64,000 nucleotides of DNA from Pseudoprimorskyibacter insulae (GCF_900302505.1 NZ_OMOJ01000002.1:434001-498000), one strand, 5' to 3'. Shown: positions 26,725-36,012, numbered from the stretch's first letter. The notes: generated from the sequence alone by a model not told the origin. A program made the numbers and translations.

Positions 26725-27504
26725 CTATTCAACCCCCAAGATATCGGGTGTTTTCCATCCTAGGTGTTGACCCCCATCAACGCATAGCAGTTGCCCCGTC
26801 ACCCCCGGCGAATCGAGGAAAAACCCAAGCGCCGCGACGATATCGGCGGGGTTTGAGCCGCGCTGCAGCACGGTGCTGGCGCGTTGGCGGGCGAAGTGGT
26901 CTTCGGTCTGGCGACCGCCGCGCAATGTGGGTCCGGGACCAATGGCATTGACGCGCACGCGGGGGGCCAACCCTTGCGCCGCAGTCTGGGTAAAGGCCCA
27001 CAGCCCCATCTTGGCGATCGTGTAGGTCATGAACTCGGGTGTCAGTTTGCGCACGCGCTGGTCGATCATATTGATGACCAAACCCTGCGCCACCGGTTCG
27101 CCCATGTCGTCGTCAACGGGTTCGGGAACATGCTCTGCCATGGCCTGCGTTAAAACGAAGGGCGCGCGCAGATTGCTTTCCAGATGCCGGTCCCATTTTT
27201 CGCGGGTCGCGGTCTGGATATTGTCGTATTCGAAAATCGAGGCGTTGTTCACAAGGCAGCTCACCGGGGCGCCAATGGCCTTGATCGCGCTTGGCACCAA
27301 GGCTTGGACCTGCGCTTCATCCAGCAGATCGGCCTGAAGCGTGACCGCCTTGCGCCCCATAGCGCGGATCTGTGCGGCGACTTCCTCGGCGGCGTCGGCG
27401 GAACTGGCGTAATGCACGGTGACGTCATAGCCGCGCCGGGCCAGATACAGTGCCATATCGCGGCCAAGCCGTTTGCCAGCGCCGGTTACCAATGCATGGG
27501 TCAT
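26725..27504 (-). CDS. SDR oxidoreductase resembling pteridine/dihydromonapterin reductase
   Basis: 259 residues. The nucleotide-binding motif is GAGKRLGR with an Arg, as in NADP-specific pteridine reductases (PTR1/FolM), followed by HYASSADAAEE. The active site has Asp in NMIDQR at the position usually held by Ser and then Tyr-x3-Lys (YTIAK); the Asp-Tyr-Lys set is a PTR1-like feature. The segment NAIGPGPTLRGGRQ agrees. The product would reduce a pterin or folate in the cytoplasm. It lies upstream of uvrC on the same strand. A general SDR is the fallback. Confidence 0.75.
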   Translation of the reverse strand: MTHALVTGAGKRLGRDMALYLARRGYDVTVHYASSADAAEEVAAQIRAMGRKAVTLQADLLDEAQVQALVPSAIKAIGAPVSCLVNNASIFEYDNIQTATREKWDRHLESNLRAPFVLTQAMAEHVPEPVDDDMGEPVAQGLVINMIDQRVRKLTPEFMTYTIAKMGLWAFTQTAAQGLAPRVRVNAIGPGPTLRGGRQTEDHFARQRASTVLQRGSNPADIVAALGFFLDSPGVTGQLLCVDGGQHLGWKTPDILGVE

Positions 27505-27512
27505 GTTGGGCC

Positions 27513-28451
27513 TCAGGTCAGGATCGAGAACATATAGCCGCCATATAGAGCCAGAAGTCCAATTCCCCAGATCTTATTCAGGTCTTGCCGCAAGAAAACG
27601 AACGGGATCAATAGCAGCGACGCGCCCAGCATCACCCATAGATCAACCTGCAAGAAGGACCGTTCGACCGGGATCGGCGCGATCATGGACGCGACGCCGA
27701 TGATGGCCAGCAGGTTGAACATGTTCGACCCGATCACGTTGCCAAGCGCGACATCGGCCTGACGGCGGATCGCGGCCATAACGGTGGTGGCCAGTTCCGG
27801 CAGCGATGTGCCGATAGCCACAAGCGTCAGGCCAATGACCGTTTCGCTGACATGGAACATGCGGGCGATTTCAATGGCGCTATCGACCAGAAGATCGGCC
27901 CCAACGGGCAACCCGATCAGGCCAAGACCAAGGAACAGCAGGATCTTCCACATCGGCATTTCAAGATCGGCACCCTCAACATCTTCGTCAGGGTCGCCTG
28001 CCTTGCGGTGGGCCAGCGCGTCGCGGGCCGAGTCGAACAGAATGCCAGCCAGAACCAGAAGCAGCACAACGCCCGAGATCCAGTCAAACACCCCGCGAAA
28101 GGCCATCGCGATGAACAGCAGCGTCGCGCCGATCATCAGGACATAGCTTTTGCGGGTGTTGCATTGGCTGGTGTGCATCACGGCCAGCATGGCGGGTGCG
28201 CCCAGGACCAACAGGACATTGGCGGTGTTCGATCCAACCACGTTGCCAAGCGCGATGCCCGGTGCGTTTTCCAGCGCGGCGCTAATCGAAATCAGCAGTT
28301 CCGGCGCAGAGGTGCCAAAAGCGACGACAGTCAGGCTCACGATCAGGGCGGGGATGCCGACGCGCAGCGACAGGTTCACCGCGCCTTTCACCAGCGAGTC
28401 GCCCGCGAGCAATAGAATAACGAGCCCGAGCGCAGCCAGTAGCCAGACCAT
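27513..28451 (-). CDS. calcium/sodium antiporter, CaCA family (YrbG-like)
   Basis: 312 residues from the ATG at 28451. It has ten transmembrane helices in two inverted halves, each with the alpha-repeat signature: GTSAPELLISISAAL with GNVVGSNTANVLL in the first, and GTSLPELATTVMAAI with GNVIGSNMFNLL in the second. An acidic loop (DPDEDVEGAD) joins the halves. It exchanges Ca2+ for Na+ or H+ across the inner membrane. It begins one base after the stop of a 55-codon gene and 8 bases before the SDR, suggesting one operon with the S49 peptidase. Confidence 0.92.
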   Translation of the reverse strand: MVWLLAALGLVILLLAGDSLVKGAVNLSLRVGIPALIVSLTVVAFGTSAPELLISISAALENAPGIALGNVVGSNTANVLLVLGAPAMLAVMHTSQCNTRKSYVLMIGATLLFIAMAFRGVFDWISGVVLLLVLAGILFDSARDALAHRKAGDPDEDVEGADLEMPMWKILLFLGLGLIGLPVGADLLVDSAIEIARMFHVSETVIGLTLVAIGTSLPELATTVMAAIRRQADVALGNVIGSNMFNLLAIIGVASMIAPIPVERSFLQVDLWVMLGASLLLIPFVFLRQDLNKIWGIGLLALYGGYMFSILT

Positions 28452-28452
28452 A

Positions 28453-28620
28453 TTAGCGTGTCTTTCCTTTGCAGGGGCAGCGGCCCTTGCCAATGCGGTA
28501 GCGGCCACATGACGTGCATTTGGCCGAAGCTAGTTTTGCCTGACCGGGGAAGCGCAGCTTACCGAACATGGCCATTACACCCATGACGATCAGGAACAGG
28601 AAGATGATTTTTACGATCAC
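28453..28620 (-). CDS. 55-residue membrane protein with a C-terminal zinc-ribbon-like Cys cluster
   Basis: The GTG at 28620 is one base after the S49 peptidase stop, and its TAA is one base before the antiporter start, so it is tightly packed in the operon. It has one N-terminal transmembrane helix (IIFLFLIVMGVMAMFG), then a basic stretch, then CTSCGRYRIGKGRCPC: two Cys-x(1-2)-Cys knuckles that could bind zinc. I do not recognise a named family. The spacing and codon use argue that it is a real gene. Its position between a signal-peptide-peptidase-like protein and a cation antiporter gives no firm function. Confidence 0.72.
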   Translation of the reverse strand: MIVKIIFLFLIVMGVMAMFGKLRFPGQAKLASAKCTSCGRYRIGKGRCPCKGKTR

Positions 28621-28621
28621 G

Positions 28622-29419
28622 TCAGAGGCCGAAACGCGCGTAGGCCGCACGCTCCTCTATGGTGATCAGGGCGTCTTGGGCCATCTGGGCGCCAAAGCGC
28701 TGAAGGATCGGGCGGCGTGCCTCATAGCGGCGGAACCGAACCTTTTTGCCAAAGCGTTGTTTCATCACCGGGGCAAGGTGGCCGATATGGTCGGCCAGAC
28801 CGACCGAGATCGCCGACGATCCAAGCCAGACTTCGCCGGTGAACAGATCAGGGTTGTCGGCCAGTTTGCCTTTGCGGCGGGTCTGGACATGACTGATGAA
28901 AGTTTCGTGCAGCTGCGCCAGCAGTTTGCGCAGGCGGTCCACGTCTTCTTCTTTTTCGGGCTGGAACGGGTCCAGCATGGATTTGCTCCGGCCAGCGGTA
29001 TAGACGCGCCGTTCGACCCCTTGGCGGGCCAGAAACACATGCGCGCCGAACCCGGCGGAAATCACACCAATCGATCCAATGATCGAGGATTCGTCGGCAT
29101 AGATTTCATCGGCGGCGGCGGCGATCCAATACCCGCCCGAGGCGGCCACATCTTCGACGAAGGCATAAACCGGAACGCCCGTTTCATCCGACAGGCGGCG
29201 AATGCGGGCGGCGATCAGCGAGGATTGAACAGGCGATCCACCGGGGCTGTTCAGCTCCAGCGCGACAGCGGCGGGTTTGCCTTTGCGAAAGGCTTTCTCA
29301 AGGATCGGGCGCAGGGCCTGATCGTTCAACACGCCGCGTCCCGATTGCGCGATCGTGCCCTGTAGGCGCACAACAGCGACGACCGGTTCGGCCTTCATGA
29401 ATGGGATCCAACGCTTCAT
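28622..29419 (-). CDS. S49 family serine peptidase (SppA/SohB-like)
   Basis: 265 residues, the short single-domain form. The oxyanion segment SPGGSPVQS, the nucleophile Ser in VAASGGYWIA and the general-base Lys in TAGRSKSMLDPF are all present. It has no obvious N-terminal transmembrane helix, only a weakly hydrophobic VVAVVRLQG strand, so the membrane association normal for SppA/SohB is uncertain. Expected role is degradation of signal peptides or membrane fragments. It is first in a four-gene leftward run with the 55-residue protein, antiporter and SDR. Confidence 0.88.
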   Translation of the reverse strand: MKRWIPFMKAEPVVAVVRLQGTIAQSGRGVLNDQALRPILEKAFRKGKPAAVALELNSPGGSPVQSSLIAARIRRLSDETGVPVYAFVEDVAASGGYWIAAAADEIYADESSIIGSIGVISAGFGAHVFLARQGVERRVYTAGRSKSMLDPFQPEKEEDVDRLRKLLAQLHETFISHVQTRRKGKLADNPDLFTGEVWLGSSAISVGLADHIGHLAPVMKQRFGKKVRFRRYEARRPILQRFGAQMAQDALITIEERAAYARFGL

Positions 29420-29487
29420 GTTGGGGATTTAGAATGCGCAGGTTGCACAAACAAGGTGTCTGGCGAAAGAAGTCTGCATGGTGTTGC

Positions 29488-29518
29488 AAAGGCCGCGTCC
29501 TTTTTCGGCGCGGCCCTT
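29488..29518 (-). terminator. terminator-like hairpin after the BMP-type ABC operon
   Basis: A GGCCGCG / CGCGGCC stem lies 5 bases after the last permease stop (minus strand), flanked by AAA and TTT bases. It is an imperfect stem with a short T-tract. Confidence 0.55.
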
Positions 29519-29522
29519 GGGA

Positions 29523-30488
29523 TTACCGTTCTTTCACGTAGGGTTGCCCGCCCGCACGCGGCGGGATCGCCTTGCCCACGAACCCGGCCAGCACAACGAC
29601 CGTCAGGATATAGGGCAGGGCCTGAACAAATTGCACCGGCAGAATAAAGCCCGCGATGTCGATGTTCTGGAACCGTGTTTCGATGGCGAACAGGAACCCG
29701 AACAAAAGGCAGGCCCCCAGCGCATACCACGGGCGCCACTTGGCAAAAATCAGCGCCGCAAGGGCGATATAGCCCCGGTTCGCGGTCATTTCCTTGGTAA
29801 AGCTGGCCTGAAGCCCCATCGCCAGATAGGCCCCGGCAATACCGCAGAGCACGCCGCAGATCAGAACGGCGGCAAATCGCATCCGCACGACAGACACACC
29901 AGCAGTGTCCACGGCCTCGGGCGCTTCGCCCACGGCGCGCAGGCGCAGGCCGAACCGTGTGCGATACAGAACCCACCACGTCAGCGGCACGGTCAGCATG
30001 GCGACATAGACCAAGATGGCGTGACCCGAGATGAGTTCGGAATAGATCGGGCCAAGGTAGGGCACATCAGCCAGCGCATCGGCGAAGGGCAGGGTGATCG
30101 GCTCAAACCGGGCGTTGCCTTCCAGCGTCGGGGTGCGGCCCCCTTGGCTGAACAGGTGCTGCGCCACAAGCACGGTCATGCCTGAGGCCAGAAAGTTGAT
30201 CGCCACACCGGAAATCAACTGGTTGCCCCGGAAGTTGATCGAGGCCACGCCGTGGATCAGTGACAGCGATAAAGCCGCCAGAATGCCCGCGCCAAGCCCC
30301 ATCAGGGCCGATCCGGTCAACGCAGCGATGGCCGCCGAAAAGAAGGCCGCCGCTAGCATCTTGCCTTCAAGCCCGATGTCGAAAATCCCGGCGCGTTCGC
30401 TGAACAGGCCCGCAAGGCACGCCAGCAAAAGCGGCGTTGCGCTGCGTACGGTGGAGTCCAGAAGCTGGATGAAGGTGATGAAATCCAT
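29523..30488 (-). CDS. BMP-type (nucleoside) ABC transporter permease, second subunit
   Basis: 321 residues, about nine to ten transmembrane helices. The family signature is RSATPLLLACLAGLFSERAG with GLEGKML close after it, and the conserved loop LRAVGEAPEAVDTAGV. It is the YufQ/NupC-type permease of BMP-family importers, which take up purine nucleosides or similar compounds. It is last in the operon, 3 bases after the first permease. Confidence 0.9.
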   Translation of the reverse strand: MDFITFIQLLDSTVRSATPLLLACLAGLFSERAGIFDIGLEGKMLAAAFFSAAIAALTGSALMGLGAGILAALSLSLIHGVASINFRGNQLISGVAINFLASGMTVLVAQHLFSQGGRTPTLEGNARFEPITLPFADALADVPYLGPIYSELISGHAILVYVAMLTVPLTWWVLYRTRFGLRLRAVGEAPEAVDTAGVSVVRMRFAAVLICGVLCGIAGAYLAMGLQASFTKEMTANRGYIALAALIFAKWRPWYALGACLLFGFLFAIETRFQNIDIAGFILPVQFVQALPYILTVVVLAGFVGKAIPPRAGGQPYVKER

Positions 30489-30491
30489 GTC

Positions 30492-31586
30492 TCAGGCCTC
30501 TTTCTTGCGCAGCGACAGGAACAGCCGTTCCAGCGGCATTCGCACCATATTGTCCAGCGCCCCGGTGAACAGGATGACCAAGGCCTGGATTACGGTGATC
30601 AATTCGCGCGGAATGTTCGTCCAAAGCGCCAGCTCGGCCCCACCTTGATAGAGGAACCCGAACAGGATCGCCGCCAGCAGAACGCCAATCGGATGGTTGC
30701 GCCCCATCAGGGCCACGGCAATGCCGATGAACCCTGCGCCCTCGGTGCCGTTCAGGATCAGGCGCTCGGCCTCGCCCTGCGTGGCGTTCACGGCCATCAT
30801 CCCGGCCAGCGCCCCCGAGATCATCATTGCGATGATGGTGATGCGCACAGGCCGAATCCCGGCATAGCGTGCGGCGCTTTCAGAAAAGCCAAAGGCGCGG
30901 ATCTCATAACCCAGCTTGCTTCGCCACAGCAGCAGCCAGACGACCACGCAAGCGATCAGCGCAAGGAAAAAGCTGACGTTCGCCGGTGCGCCACGGAACA
31001 GGATCGTATCCGCGGTTGAGAACATATCGCGGAAGGTGGGCAGGTGCGTCGCCTCGGGGAAGACGGCCGTAGACGGCTCCATCGACCCGGTGGGGCGCAG
31101 CACGTTCACCAGAACGTAGTTCAGCAGCGAGGCGGCGATATAGTTGAACATGATCGTGGTGATCACGATATGGCTGCCGCGCTTGGCTTGCAGATAGGCC
31201 GGGATCAGCGCCCAAAGCGCCCCAAAGGCCGCCGCCGCCATGGCCGAGCCGAGAATCGCCAGTGACCAATGCGGCCAAGGGATGAACAGGCAAACCAGCG
31301 CCGTTCCCAGACCGCCCAGCATCGCCTGCCCTTCGCCGCCGATGTTGAACAGCGAGGCATGGAAGGCCACCGATACCGCCAGCCCGGTAAAGATGAAGTT
31401 GGTCGCATAGTAGAGCGTATAGCCCCACCCGGCCGACCGCATCAGCGCCCCATCAACCATCAGTTTGAAGGCATCCACCGGGCTTTCACCGATGGCCAGA
31501 ATGACCAGTGCGGACAGGATCGCCGCCAGAATGATCGAGAACAGAGGAACAAGGACCGCATCGGCCCAGGCGGGCATCTTATCCAT
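30492..31586 (-). CDS. BMP-type (nucleoside) ABC transporter permease, first subunit
   Basis: 364 residues starting at the ATG at 31586, which has GGAGGC eight bases upstream and overlaps the ATPase stop; the frame is open to 31610. It has about eight to ten transmembrane helices, with the conserved GYTLYYATNFIFTGLAVSVAF and FNIGGEGQAMLGG and the cytoplasmic loop RAFGFSESAARYAGI. It is the YufP-type subunit that pairs with the next permease. Membrane domain of a purine-nucleoside-type importer by family. Confidence 0.9.
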   Translation of the reverse strand: MDKMPAWADAVLVPLFSIILAAILSALVILAIGESPVDAFKLMVDGALMRSAGWGYTLYYATNFIFTGLAVSVAFHASLFNIGGEGQAMLGGLGTALVCLFIPWPHWSLAILGSAMAAAAFGALWALIPAYLQAKRGSHIVITTIMFNYIAASLLNYVLVNVLRPTGSMEPSTAVFPEATHLPTFRDMFSTADTILFRGAPANVSFFLALIACVVVWLLLWRSKLGYEIRAFGFSESAARYAGIRPVRITIIAMMISGALAGMMAVNATQGEAERLILNGTEGAGFIGIAVALMGRNHPIGVLLAAILFGFLYQGGAELALWTNIPRELITVIQALVILFTGALDNMVRMPLERLFLSLRKKEA

Positions 31587-33144
31587 TCTGCTTGGCCTCC
31601 ATTTGGGCATTTGATGTGTCGGTGATCCCCGCCATCAGAAGCCCCAGTTCTTTTTCGTTGGTGGTTGCCGGATCGCGTTCGCCCATGATCTGACCGTCGA
31701 ACATCACGACGATCCGGTCGGACAGGCTAAAAATCTCGTCCAACTCGACCGAGACCAGCAACACCGCTTTGCCCGCGTCGCGCAGGGCGACGATTTGTTT
31801 GTGGATGAATTCGATCGCGCCGATGTCCACGCCGCGCGTCGGCTGACCGACCAACAGGATGTCAGGGTTGCGCTCAATCTCGCGGGCGACCACGATTTTT
31901 TGCTGGTTCCCGCCCGAGAAATTGCGGGCCTTCAGCTTGGGGTTCGGCGGGCGGACGTCAAACCGCTCCATCTTGGCGGCGGTGTCGGCCTTGATCGCGG
32001 CATTGTTCATCAGGATGCCGGATTGATACTTGGCTTCGTGGTGATAGCCAAAGGCCACGTTTTCCCACGCCGCGAATTCCATGATCAGGCCTTCGTGCTG
32101 ACGGTCTTCGGGGACATGGGCAATGCCACGCGCCCGGCGCGATTGCCCGTCTGAATTTTTGCCGGTCAGGTCGATTTCCTGACCGTTGACGCGCACGGTG
32201 CCGGTGGCGGGGATCATCCCGCCCAAGACTTCCAGCAGTTCCGACTGCCCATTGCCCGCAACCCCGGCGATGCCAAGAATTTCGCCCGCGCGGACGTTCA
32301 GCGACACGCCCTTCAAACGTTCGACCTTGTCTTCGTCGACGACGCGCAGGTTTTCGACCTCAAGCACCTTGTCGCCCGGATTGGCCGCCTCTTTGGCGAC
32401 ATGCAGCAGAACCTTGCGGCCCACCATCAACTCGGCCAGTTGTTCAGGGCTGGTTTCGGCGGTTTTCACGGTCGCCGTCATCTCGCCTCGGCGCATCACG
32501 CTGACGGTATCGGTGATCTCCATGATCTCACGCAGTTTGTGCGTGATCAGGATGATCGTTTTGCCTTCGGCCCGCAGGTTATCAAGGATGCGAAACAGGT
32601 GGTCGGCCTCAGCCGGGGTCAGAACGCCAGTAGGCTCATCCAGAATCAGGATATCGGCCTGACGATAGAGCGCCTTCAGGATCTCAACCCGCTGCTGGTG
32701 GCCGACGCTGAGGTTCTCAATCAGTTCCTCAGGATCGACGTTCAGTTCGTATTCCTGGGCCAGTTTCTTCAACACGCCGCGCGCCTTGGACAGCGAGGTG
32801 TTGAGCATGGGGCCATCCTCGGCCCCGAGAATCACGTTTTCCAGAACCGTGAAGTTCTGAACCAGTTTGAAGTGCTGGAACACCATGCCAATCCCTGCGC
32901 TGATCGCCGCTTGGCTGTCGGGAATTTCGGTCTTTTTGCCGTGGATGAAGACCTCTCCGGCGTCGGCTTTGTAAAATCCGTACAGGATCGACATCAGCGT
33001 GGATTTGCCCGCGCCGTTTTCACCGATAATACCGTGGATCGTGCCCGGCATGACCCGGATCGAAATGTTCTTATTCGCCTGAACGGGCCCAAAGGCCTTG
33101 GAAATACCCTTGAGTTCGATGGCGGGGGCGGTGCTTTGCTCCAT
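31579..33144 (-). CDS. BMP-type (nucleoside) ABC transporter ATP-binding protein
   Basis: 521 residues with two ATPase modules, as in sugar and nucleoside importers (RbsA/YufO type). The first carries [16 protein letters not shown] and [10 protein letters not shown]. The second has a degenerate Walker A (GVAGNGQSE), then FSGGNQQK and the D-loop-like GQPTRGVD. This asymmetry is normal for the family. It energises the two downstream permeases. A lipoprotein gene separates it from the binding-protein gene upstream. Confidence 0.92.
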   Translation of the reverse strand: MEQSTAPAIELKGISKAFGPVQANKNISIRVMPGTIHGIIGENGAGKSTLMSILYGFYKADAGEVFIHGKKTEIPDSQAAISAGIGMVFQHFKLVQNFTVLENVILGAEDGPMLNTSLSKARGVLKKLAQEYELNVDPEELIENLSVGHQQRVEILKALYRQADILILDEPTGVLTPAEADHLFRILDNLRAEGKTIILITHKLREIMEITDTVSVMRRGEMTATVKTAETSPEQLAELMVGRKVLLHVAKEAANPGDKVLEVENLRVVDEDKVERLKGVSLNVRAGEILGIAGVAGNGQSELLEVLGGMIPATGTVRVNGQEIDLTGKNSDGQSRRARGIAHVPEDRQHEGLIMEFAAWENVAFGYHHEAKYQSGILMNNAAIKADTAAKMERFDVRPPNPKLKARNFSGGNQQKIVVAREIERNPDILLVGQPTRGVDIGAIEFIHKQIVALRDAGKAVLLVSVELDEIFSLSDRIVVMFDGQIMGERDPATTNEKELGLLMAGITDTSNAQMEAKQNG

Positions 33145-33180
33145 TTGCGACCTTCTATTCCTGCGAGAACGGTTTCCCGG

Positions 33181-33654
33181 CTATTTCGGGTTTGCTACGA
33201 CCCAACGAGAGCCAGACGTCTGAACTGCGCAAGACGTTTCTGTCAGGTTCGCGGTGCGGCTAGTGAGCGTAATTTTCTTTTTCTGCTCGGGAGAGCAGGT
33301 TGGGAGAGAAACAAGCGTATAGCCCAAAGTGGCCATGCATTGCTGCACGACTTGTTCGCGCAATCCAGCGTTGGCGTCAAAACTGTATGTGTCTCCACCA
33401 TATACGTCCCCGCCTGTTGAGGTGCATTGGACAGAGTTTCCATACCGATAGCAGCTTGTCTGTACGGGCGTGACGTAAGTAGGCGTTGTTCTAATTTGAG
33501 AGTTCACAGGAACTCGCTGTGCAGCTCGAACCAAGCAGTCGGTCTGGTCGTTCTGAAGGCGTTGAACACTAATGTTTTCTTTGTGCCAGACTTCGACTGG
33601 TACACAAGCCGAGACCAGCAATAATGTCGCCGACACAGTTAGCGCAATTTTCAT
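33181..33654 (-). CDS. small lipoprotein of unknown function inside the ABC operon
   Basis: 157 residues from the ATG at 33654. It has an N-terminal lipoprotein signal (MKIALTVSATLLLVSAC) with the lipobox Cys at residue 17 or so. The mature part has several Cys (DCLVRAAQ, TSCYRYGNSVQC, QQCMATLGY), a Gly/Tyr-rich middle and TLGYTLVSLPTC, resembling small cell-envelope lipoproteins of alphaproteobacteria. It has lower GC and looser codon use than both neighbours, suggesting a later insertion between the binding protein and ATPase genes. It may have its own promoter in 33655-33735. No function can be given. Confidence 0.75.
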   Translation of the reverse strand: MKIALTVSATLLLVSACVPVEVWHKENISVQRLQNDQTDCLVRAAQRVPVNSQIRTTPTYVTPVQTSCYRYGNSVQCTSTGGDVYGGDTYSFDANAGLREQVVQQCMATLGYTLVSLPTCSPEQKKKITLTSRTANLTETSCAVQTSGSRWVVANPK

Positions 33655-33687
33655 AATGAGTATCACCCGGCATATGATCAAATGAAT

Positions 33688-33714
33688 TTCGCCAGCCGCT
33701 AGACGACTGGCGAA
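33688..33714 (-). terminator. hairpin after the BMP binding-protein gene
   Basis: TTCGCCAG / CTGGCGAA stem with an 11-base loop, beginning 22 bases after the binding-protein stop on the minus strand. It lacks a T-run, so it may be a partial terminator or mRNA-stabilising element that lets binding protein outnumber the membrane subunits. Confidence 0.5.
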
Positions 33715-33735
33715 CTAATTCAGACAGTGCCAACC

Positions 33736-34740
33736 TTAGAAGGTCAGGGCCGGGCAGGTGTCGTCGCTCATGTAGTCGTGGACCATCAGTTCACCTGCGA
33801 TGATCTTCTCGCGGGCGGCGTCAACGGCGGCTTTCATGTCTTCCGACACGAGCGAGGCGTTGTGTTCGTCCAGCGCGTAGCCCACGCCTTCCTGAGCGAG
33901 GCCCAGAACCTTCACGCCGGTTTCCATGTCTGCGCCTGCCGACATTGCGTCATAAACGGCAACGTCCACACGCTTCAGCATCGAGGTCAGAACCGAACCG
34001 GAGTGCAGGTAGTTCTGGTTGCTGTCCACGCCGATCGACAGGATGCCCTTGTCGGCTGCGGTTTGCAGAACGCCCAGACCGGTGCCGCCAGCCGCGGCAT
34101 AGACCACGTCAGAGCCTTGGCTGATCTGTGCCAGCGTCAGTTCTGAACCCTTCACCGGGTCGTTCCATGCCGACGGGGTGGTGCCGGTCATGTTGGAAAT
34201 CACGGTCGCGTCGGGGTTCACGGCCTTAACGCCCTGTGCATAGCCGCATGCGAACTTGCGGATCAACGGGATGTCCATGCCGCCCACGAAGGACACGGTG
34301 CCGGTTTTCGATGCCATGCCGGCCATCATACCAACCAGGTACGAGCCTTCATGTTCCGAGAACAGAACCGACAGAACGTTCGGGTGTGCGGCGGGATCGA
34401 CGAAGCCGTCAACAGTGACGAACTTGGTGTCGGGGTAATCGGCGGCGATGTTCGCGATCGGGGTCGAGAACGAGAAGCCGGTGGTCACAACCGGGTTGTA
34501 GCCCGCTTCGGCAAAGCGGCGCAACGCCTGTTCACGCTGGGCTTCGGACTGCATCTCGATGTCTTTATAGGCACCGCCGGTGTCCTTGGCGAAACGCTCT
34601 GCGCCGTTGAAGGCCGCTTCGTTGAAGGATTTGTCAAATTTACCGCCAAGATCATAGATCAGCGCGGGGTCGGCAGAGGCCACGCCTGCGGTTAGCGCGA
34701 GGGTGGCTGCAGCACCGAGAAATTTCTGCATAAGGGTCAT
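33736..34740 (-). CDS. BMP family ABC transporter substrate-binding protein
   Basis: 334 residues with a Sec signal peptide (FLGAAATLALTAGVASA). The BMP/Med family pattern is visible: ALIYDLGGKFDKSFNEAAFNGAERF, the loop VTTGFSFSTPI, FSEHEGSYLVGMMAGM, SFVGGMDIPLIRKFACGYAQG and GIGVDSNQNYLHSGSVLTSM. By similarity to PnrA/BmpA it captures purine nucleosides in the periplasm. It is first in the operon and is preceded by a good GGGAGC ribosome site. The 150 bases before it should hold the operon promoter. Confidence 0.92.
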   Translation of the reverse strand: MTLMQKFLGAAATLALTAGVASADPALIYDLGGKFDKSFNEAAFNGAERFAKDTGGAYKDIEMQSEAQREQALRRFAEAGYNPVVTTGFSFSTPIANIAADYPDTKFVTVDGFVDPAAHPNVLSVLFSEHEGSYLVGMMAGMASKTGTVSFVGGMDIPLIRKFACGYAQGVKAVNPDATVISNMTGTTPSAWNDPVKGSELTLAQISQGSDVVYAAAGGTGLGVLQTAADKGILSIGVDSNQNYLHSGSVLTSMLKRVDVAVYDAMSAGADMETGVKVLGLAQEGVGYALDEHNASLVSEDMKAAVDAAREKIIAGELMVHDYMSDDTCPALTF

Positions 34741-34890
34741 GGTTCAGCTCCCAAGTTGGTCGAGCCGTGCGGATCACTGGCGCCGCACGTTGTCGGATCT
34801 GAGCAGATCAGCTTCGATTAAGGCCGTGAGTCCATGGGGCGGTCAACCGCTTTTTGACCAAAACGTAAAATGTCGTCGCGGAGGGGCGGT

Positions 34891-35310
34891 TTAACCTTGG
34901 GTCAATGCGCGGGACATAAGCACGGCGTCCTGTGCCGGGCCGTCCGGTTGGCGGTAGTAGCCCTTGCGCCGCCCGCAGGGGATATAGCCCAGTTTGGTAT
35001 ATAATCCGATGGCCGGGGCGTTATGGGCGGCCACATCCAGAAACACGGTCGCCGCACCGTGTTGGGCGGCTTGGTCGTGGAACAGGTGCAGGGCTTGTGC
35101 CGCTTGGCCGGCGCGTTGGTGGTCCGGGTCGCAGGCGACGGCCAGAATCTCGGCCTCATCGACAATGACCTGCCCCAGCACAAAGGCGTGGCCCGTGTGG
35201 GCCAGAAGGGTCACAGGGCGGTCCAGCGCGGTGGCGAAATCAGCCAAGGACCACGGGCGCATGTGGCTATAGGCCCGCGCCGCGATATCGGCCATGGTTT
35301 CAGGCGTCAT
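34891..35310 (-). CDS. rimI: GNAT N-acetyltransferase, RimI-like
   Basis: 139 residues from the ATG at 35310, overlapping tsaB by 11 bases. The GNAT acetyl-CoA loop is seen as ACDPDHQRAGQAAQAL, followed by VFLDVAAHNAPAIGLYTKLGYIPCGRRKGYY, the canonical RimI C-terminal pattern with the Asn and Tyr. RimI acetylates the N-terminus of ribosomal protein S18, although many tsaB-linked members act more broadly. The tsaB-rimI pairing is common and supports the symbol. Confidence 0.85.
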   Translation of the reverse strand: MTPETMADIAARAYSHMRPWSLADFATALDRPVTLLAHTGHAFVLGQVIVDEAEILAVACDPDHQRAGQAAQALHLFHDQAAQHGAATVFLDVAAHNAPAIGLYTKLGYIPCGRRKGYYRQPDGPAQDAVLMSRALTQG

Positions 35311-35956
35311 CAAGGATCACCGGCGGGGTGTCGCGGCCGGGCGCGGCATCGGCGGGGCGCAGGTACATCGGTGCCGGGCGTTCGGGCGATGATTGCCAGC
35401 GCTGCGCGGTGATGCGGGCAATGGCGGATGCAGGCGCAAAGGTCGCCGGGGCATGTGCCGCGCCCAGAACCTGCGCCGCTTGTTCGGCGGCAGTGCCGAT
35501 GCAGGTCAGGCCGGGTTCGGCCCAGTCCGCCGAGACCGATGCCAGCGCGATCAGCGCCGGATCAACCGATGCGGCCATGTCAAAGGACTGTACGTAAAGC
35601 TGATCGCGCGGCGCTCCGACGCAGGCCAAACGCGGGCCGGGTGTGCCAAAGCTCACCGCCTCAAGCATCGAAACGCCCACCGCAGGCACCCCAAGGCCCA
35701 AGGCCAGACCCCGCGCGGCGGACACCGAAATGCGAATGCCGGTGAAATTGCCGGGGCCGATGCCTACGCCAATCGCCGCCAAATTGGCCCATGTGGCCCC
35801 TGCCTGCGCCAAGGTTTCTTCTAGTAGAGGCATCAGCCGCTCGGCTTGGCCGCGCGCCATGTCCTCATGCGCCGCGGCAATCAAATCAGAGCCGTCAAAT
35901 AGCGCCGCGCCCACATGGGCGGCAGAGGTGTCAAAGGCAAGGATAAGCGTGCTCAT
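35300..35956 (-). CDS. tsaB: tRNA threonylcarbamoyladenosine biosynthesis protein TsaB
   Basis: 218 residues. The ASKHA-fold opening ILAFDTSAAHVGAALFDG, HEDMARGQAERLMPLLEETL and the conserved GIGPGNFTGIRISVSAARGLALG are diagnostic. TsaB is the non-catalytic partner of TsaD in making t6A at position 37 of ANN-decoding tRNAs. It is an essential core gene and precedes rimI with an 11-base overlap. Confidence 0.93.
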   Translation of the reverse strand: MSTLILAFDTSAAHVGAALFDGSDLIAAAHEDMARGQAERLMPLLEETLAQAGATWANLAAIGVGIGPGNFTGIRISVSAARGLALGLGVPAVGVSMLEAVSFGTPGPRLACVGAPRDQLYVQSFDMAASVDPALIALASVSADWAEPGLTCIGTAAEQAAQVLGAAHAPATFAPASAIARITAQRWQSSPERPAPMYLRPADAAPGRDTPPVILDDA

Positions 35957-35990
35957 AGCGCCTCATAGCGGCTGAGGGGGCGAAACGCAA

Positions 35991-36012
35991 AAGGCGCCGC
36001 GAACGGCGCCTT
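35991..36012 (-). terminator. rho-independent terminator of nfu
   Basis: A 9-bp stem AAGGCGCCG / CGGCGCCTT with a four-base loop lies 20 bases after the nfu stop (minus strand) and is followed by TTTTGC. Confidence 0.8.
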
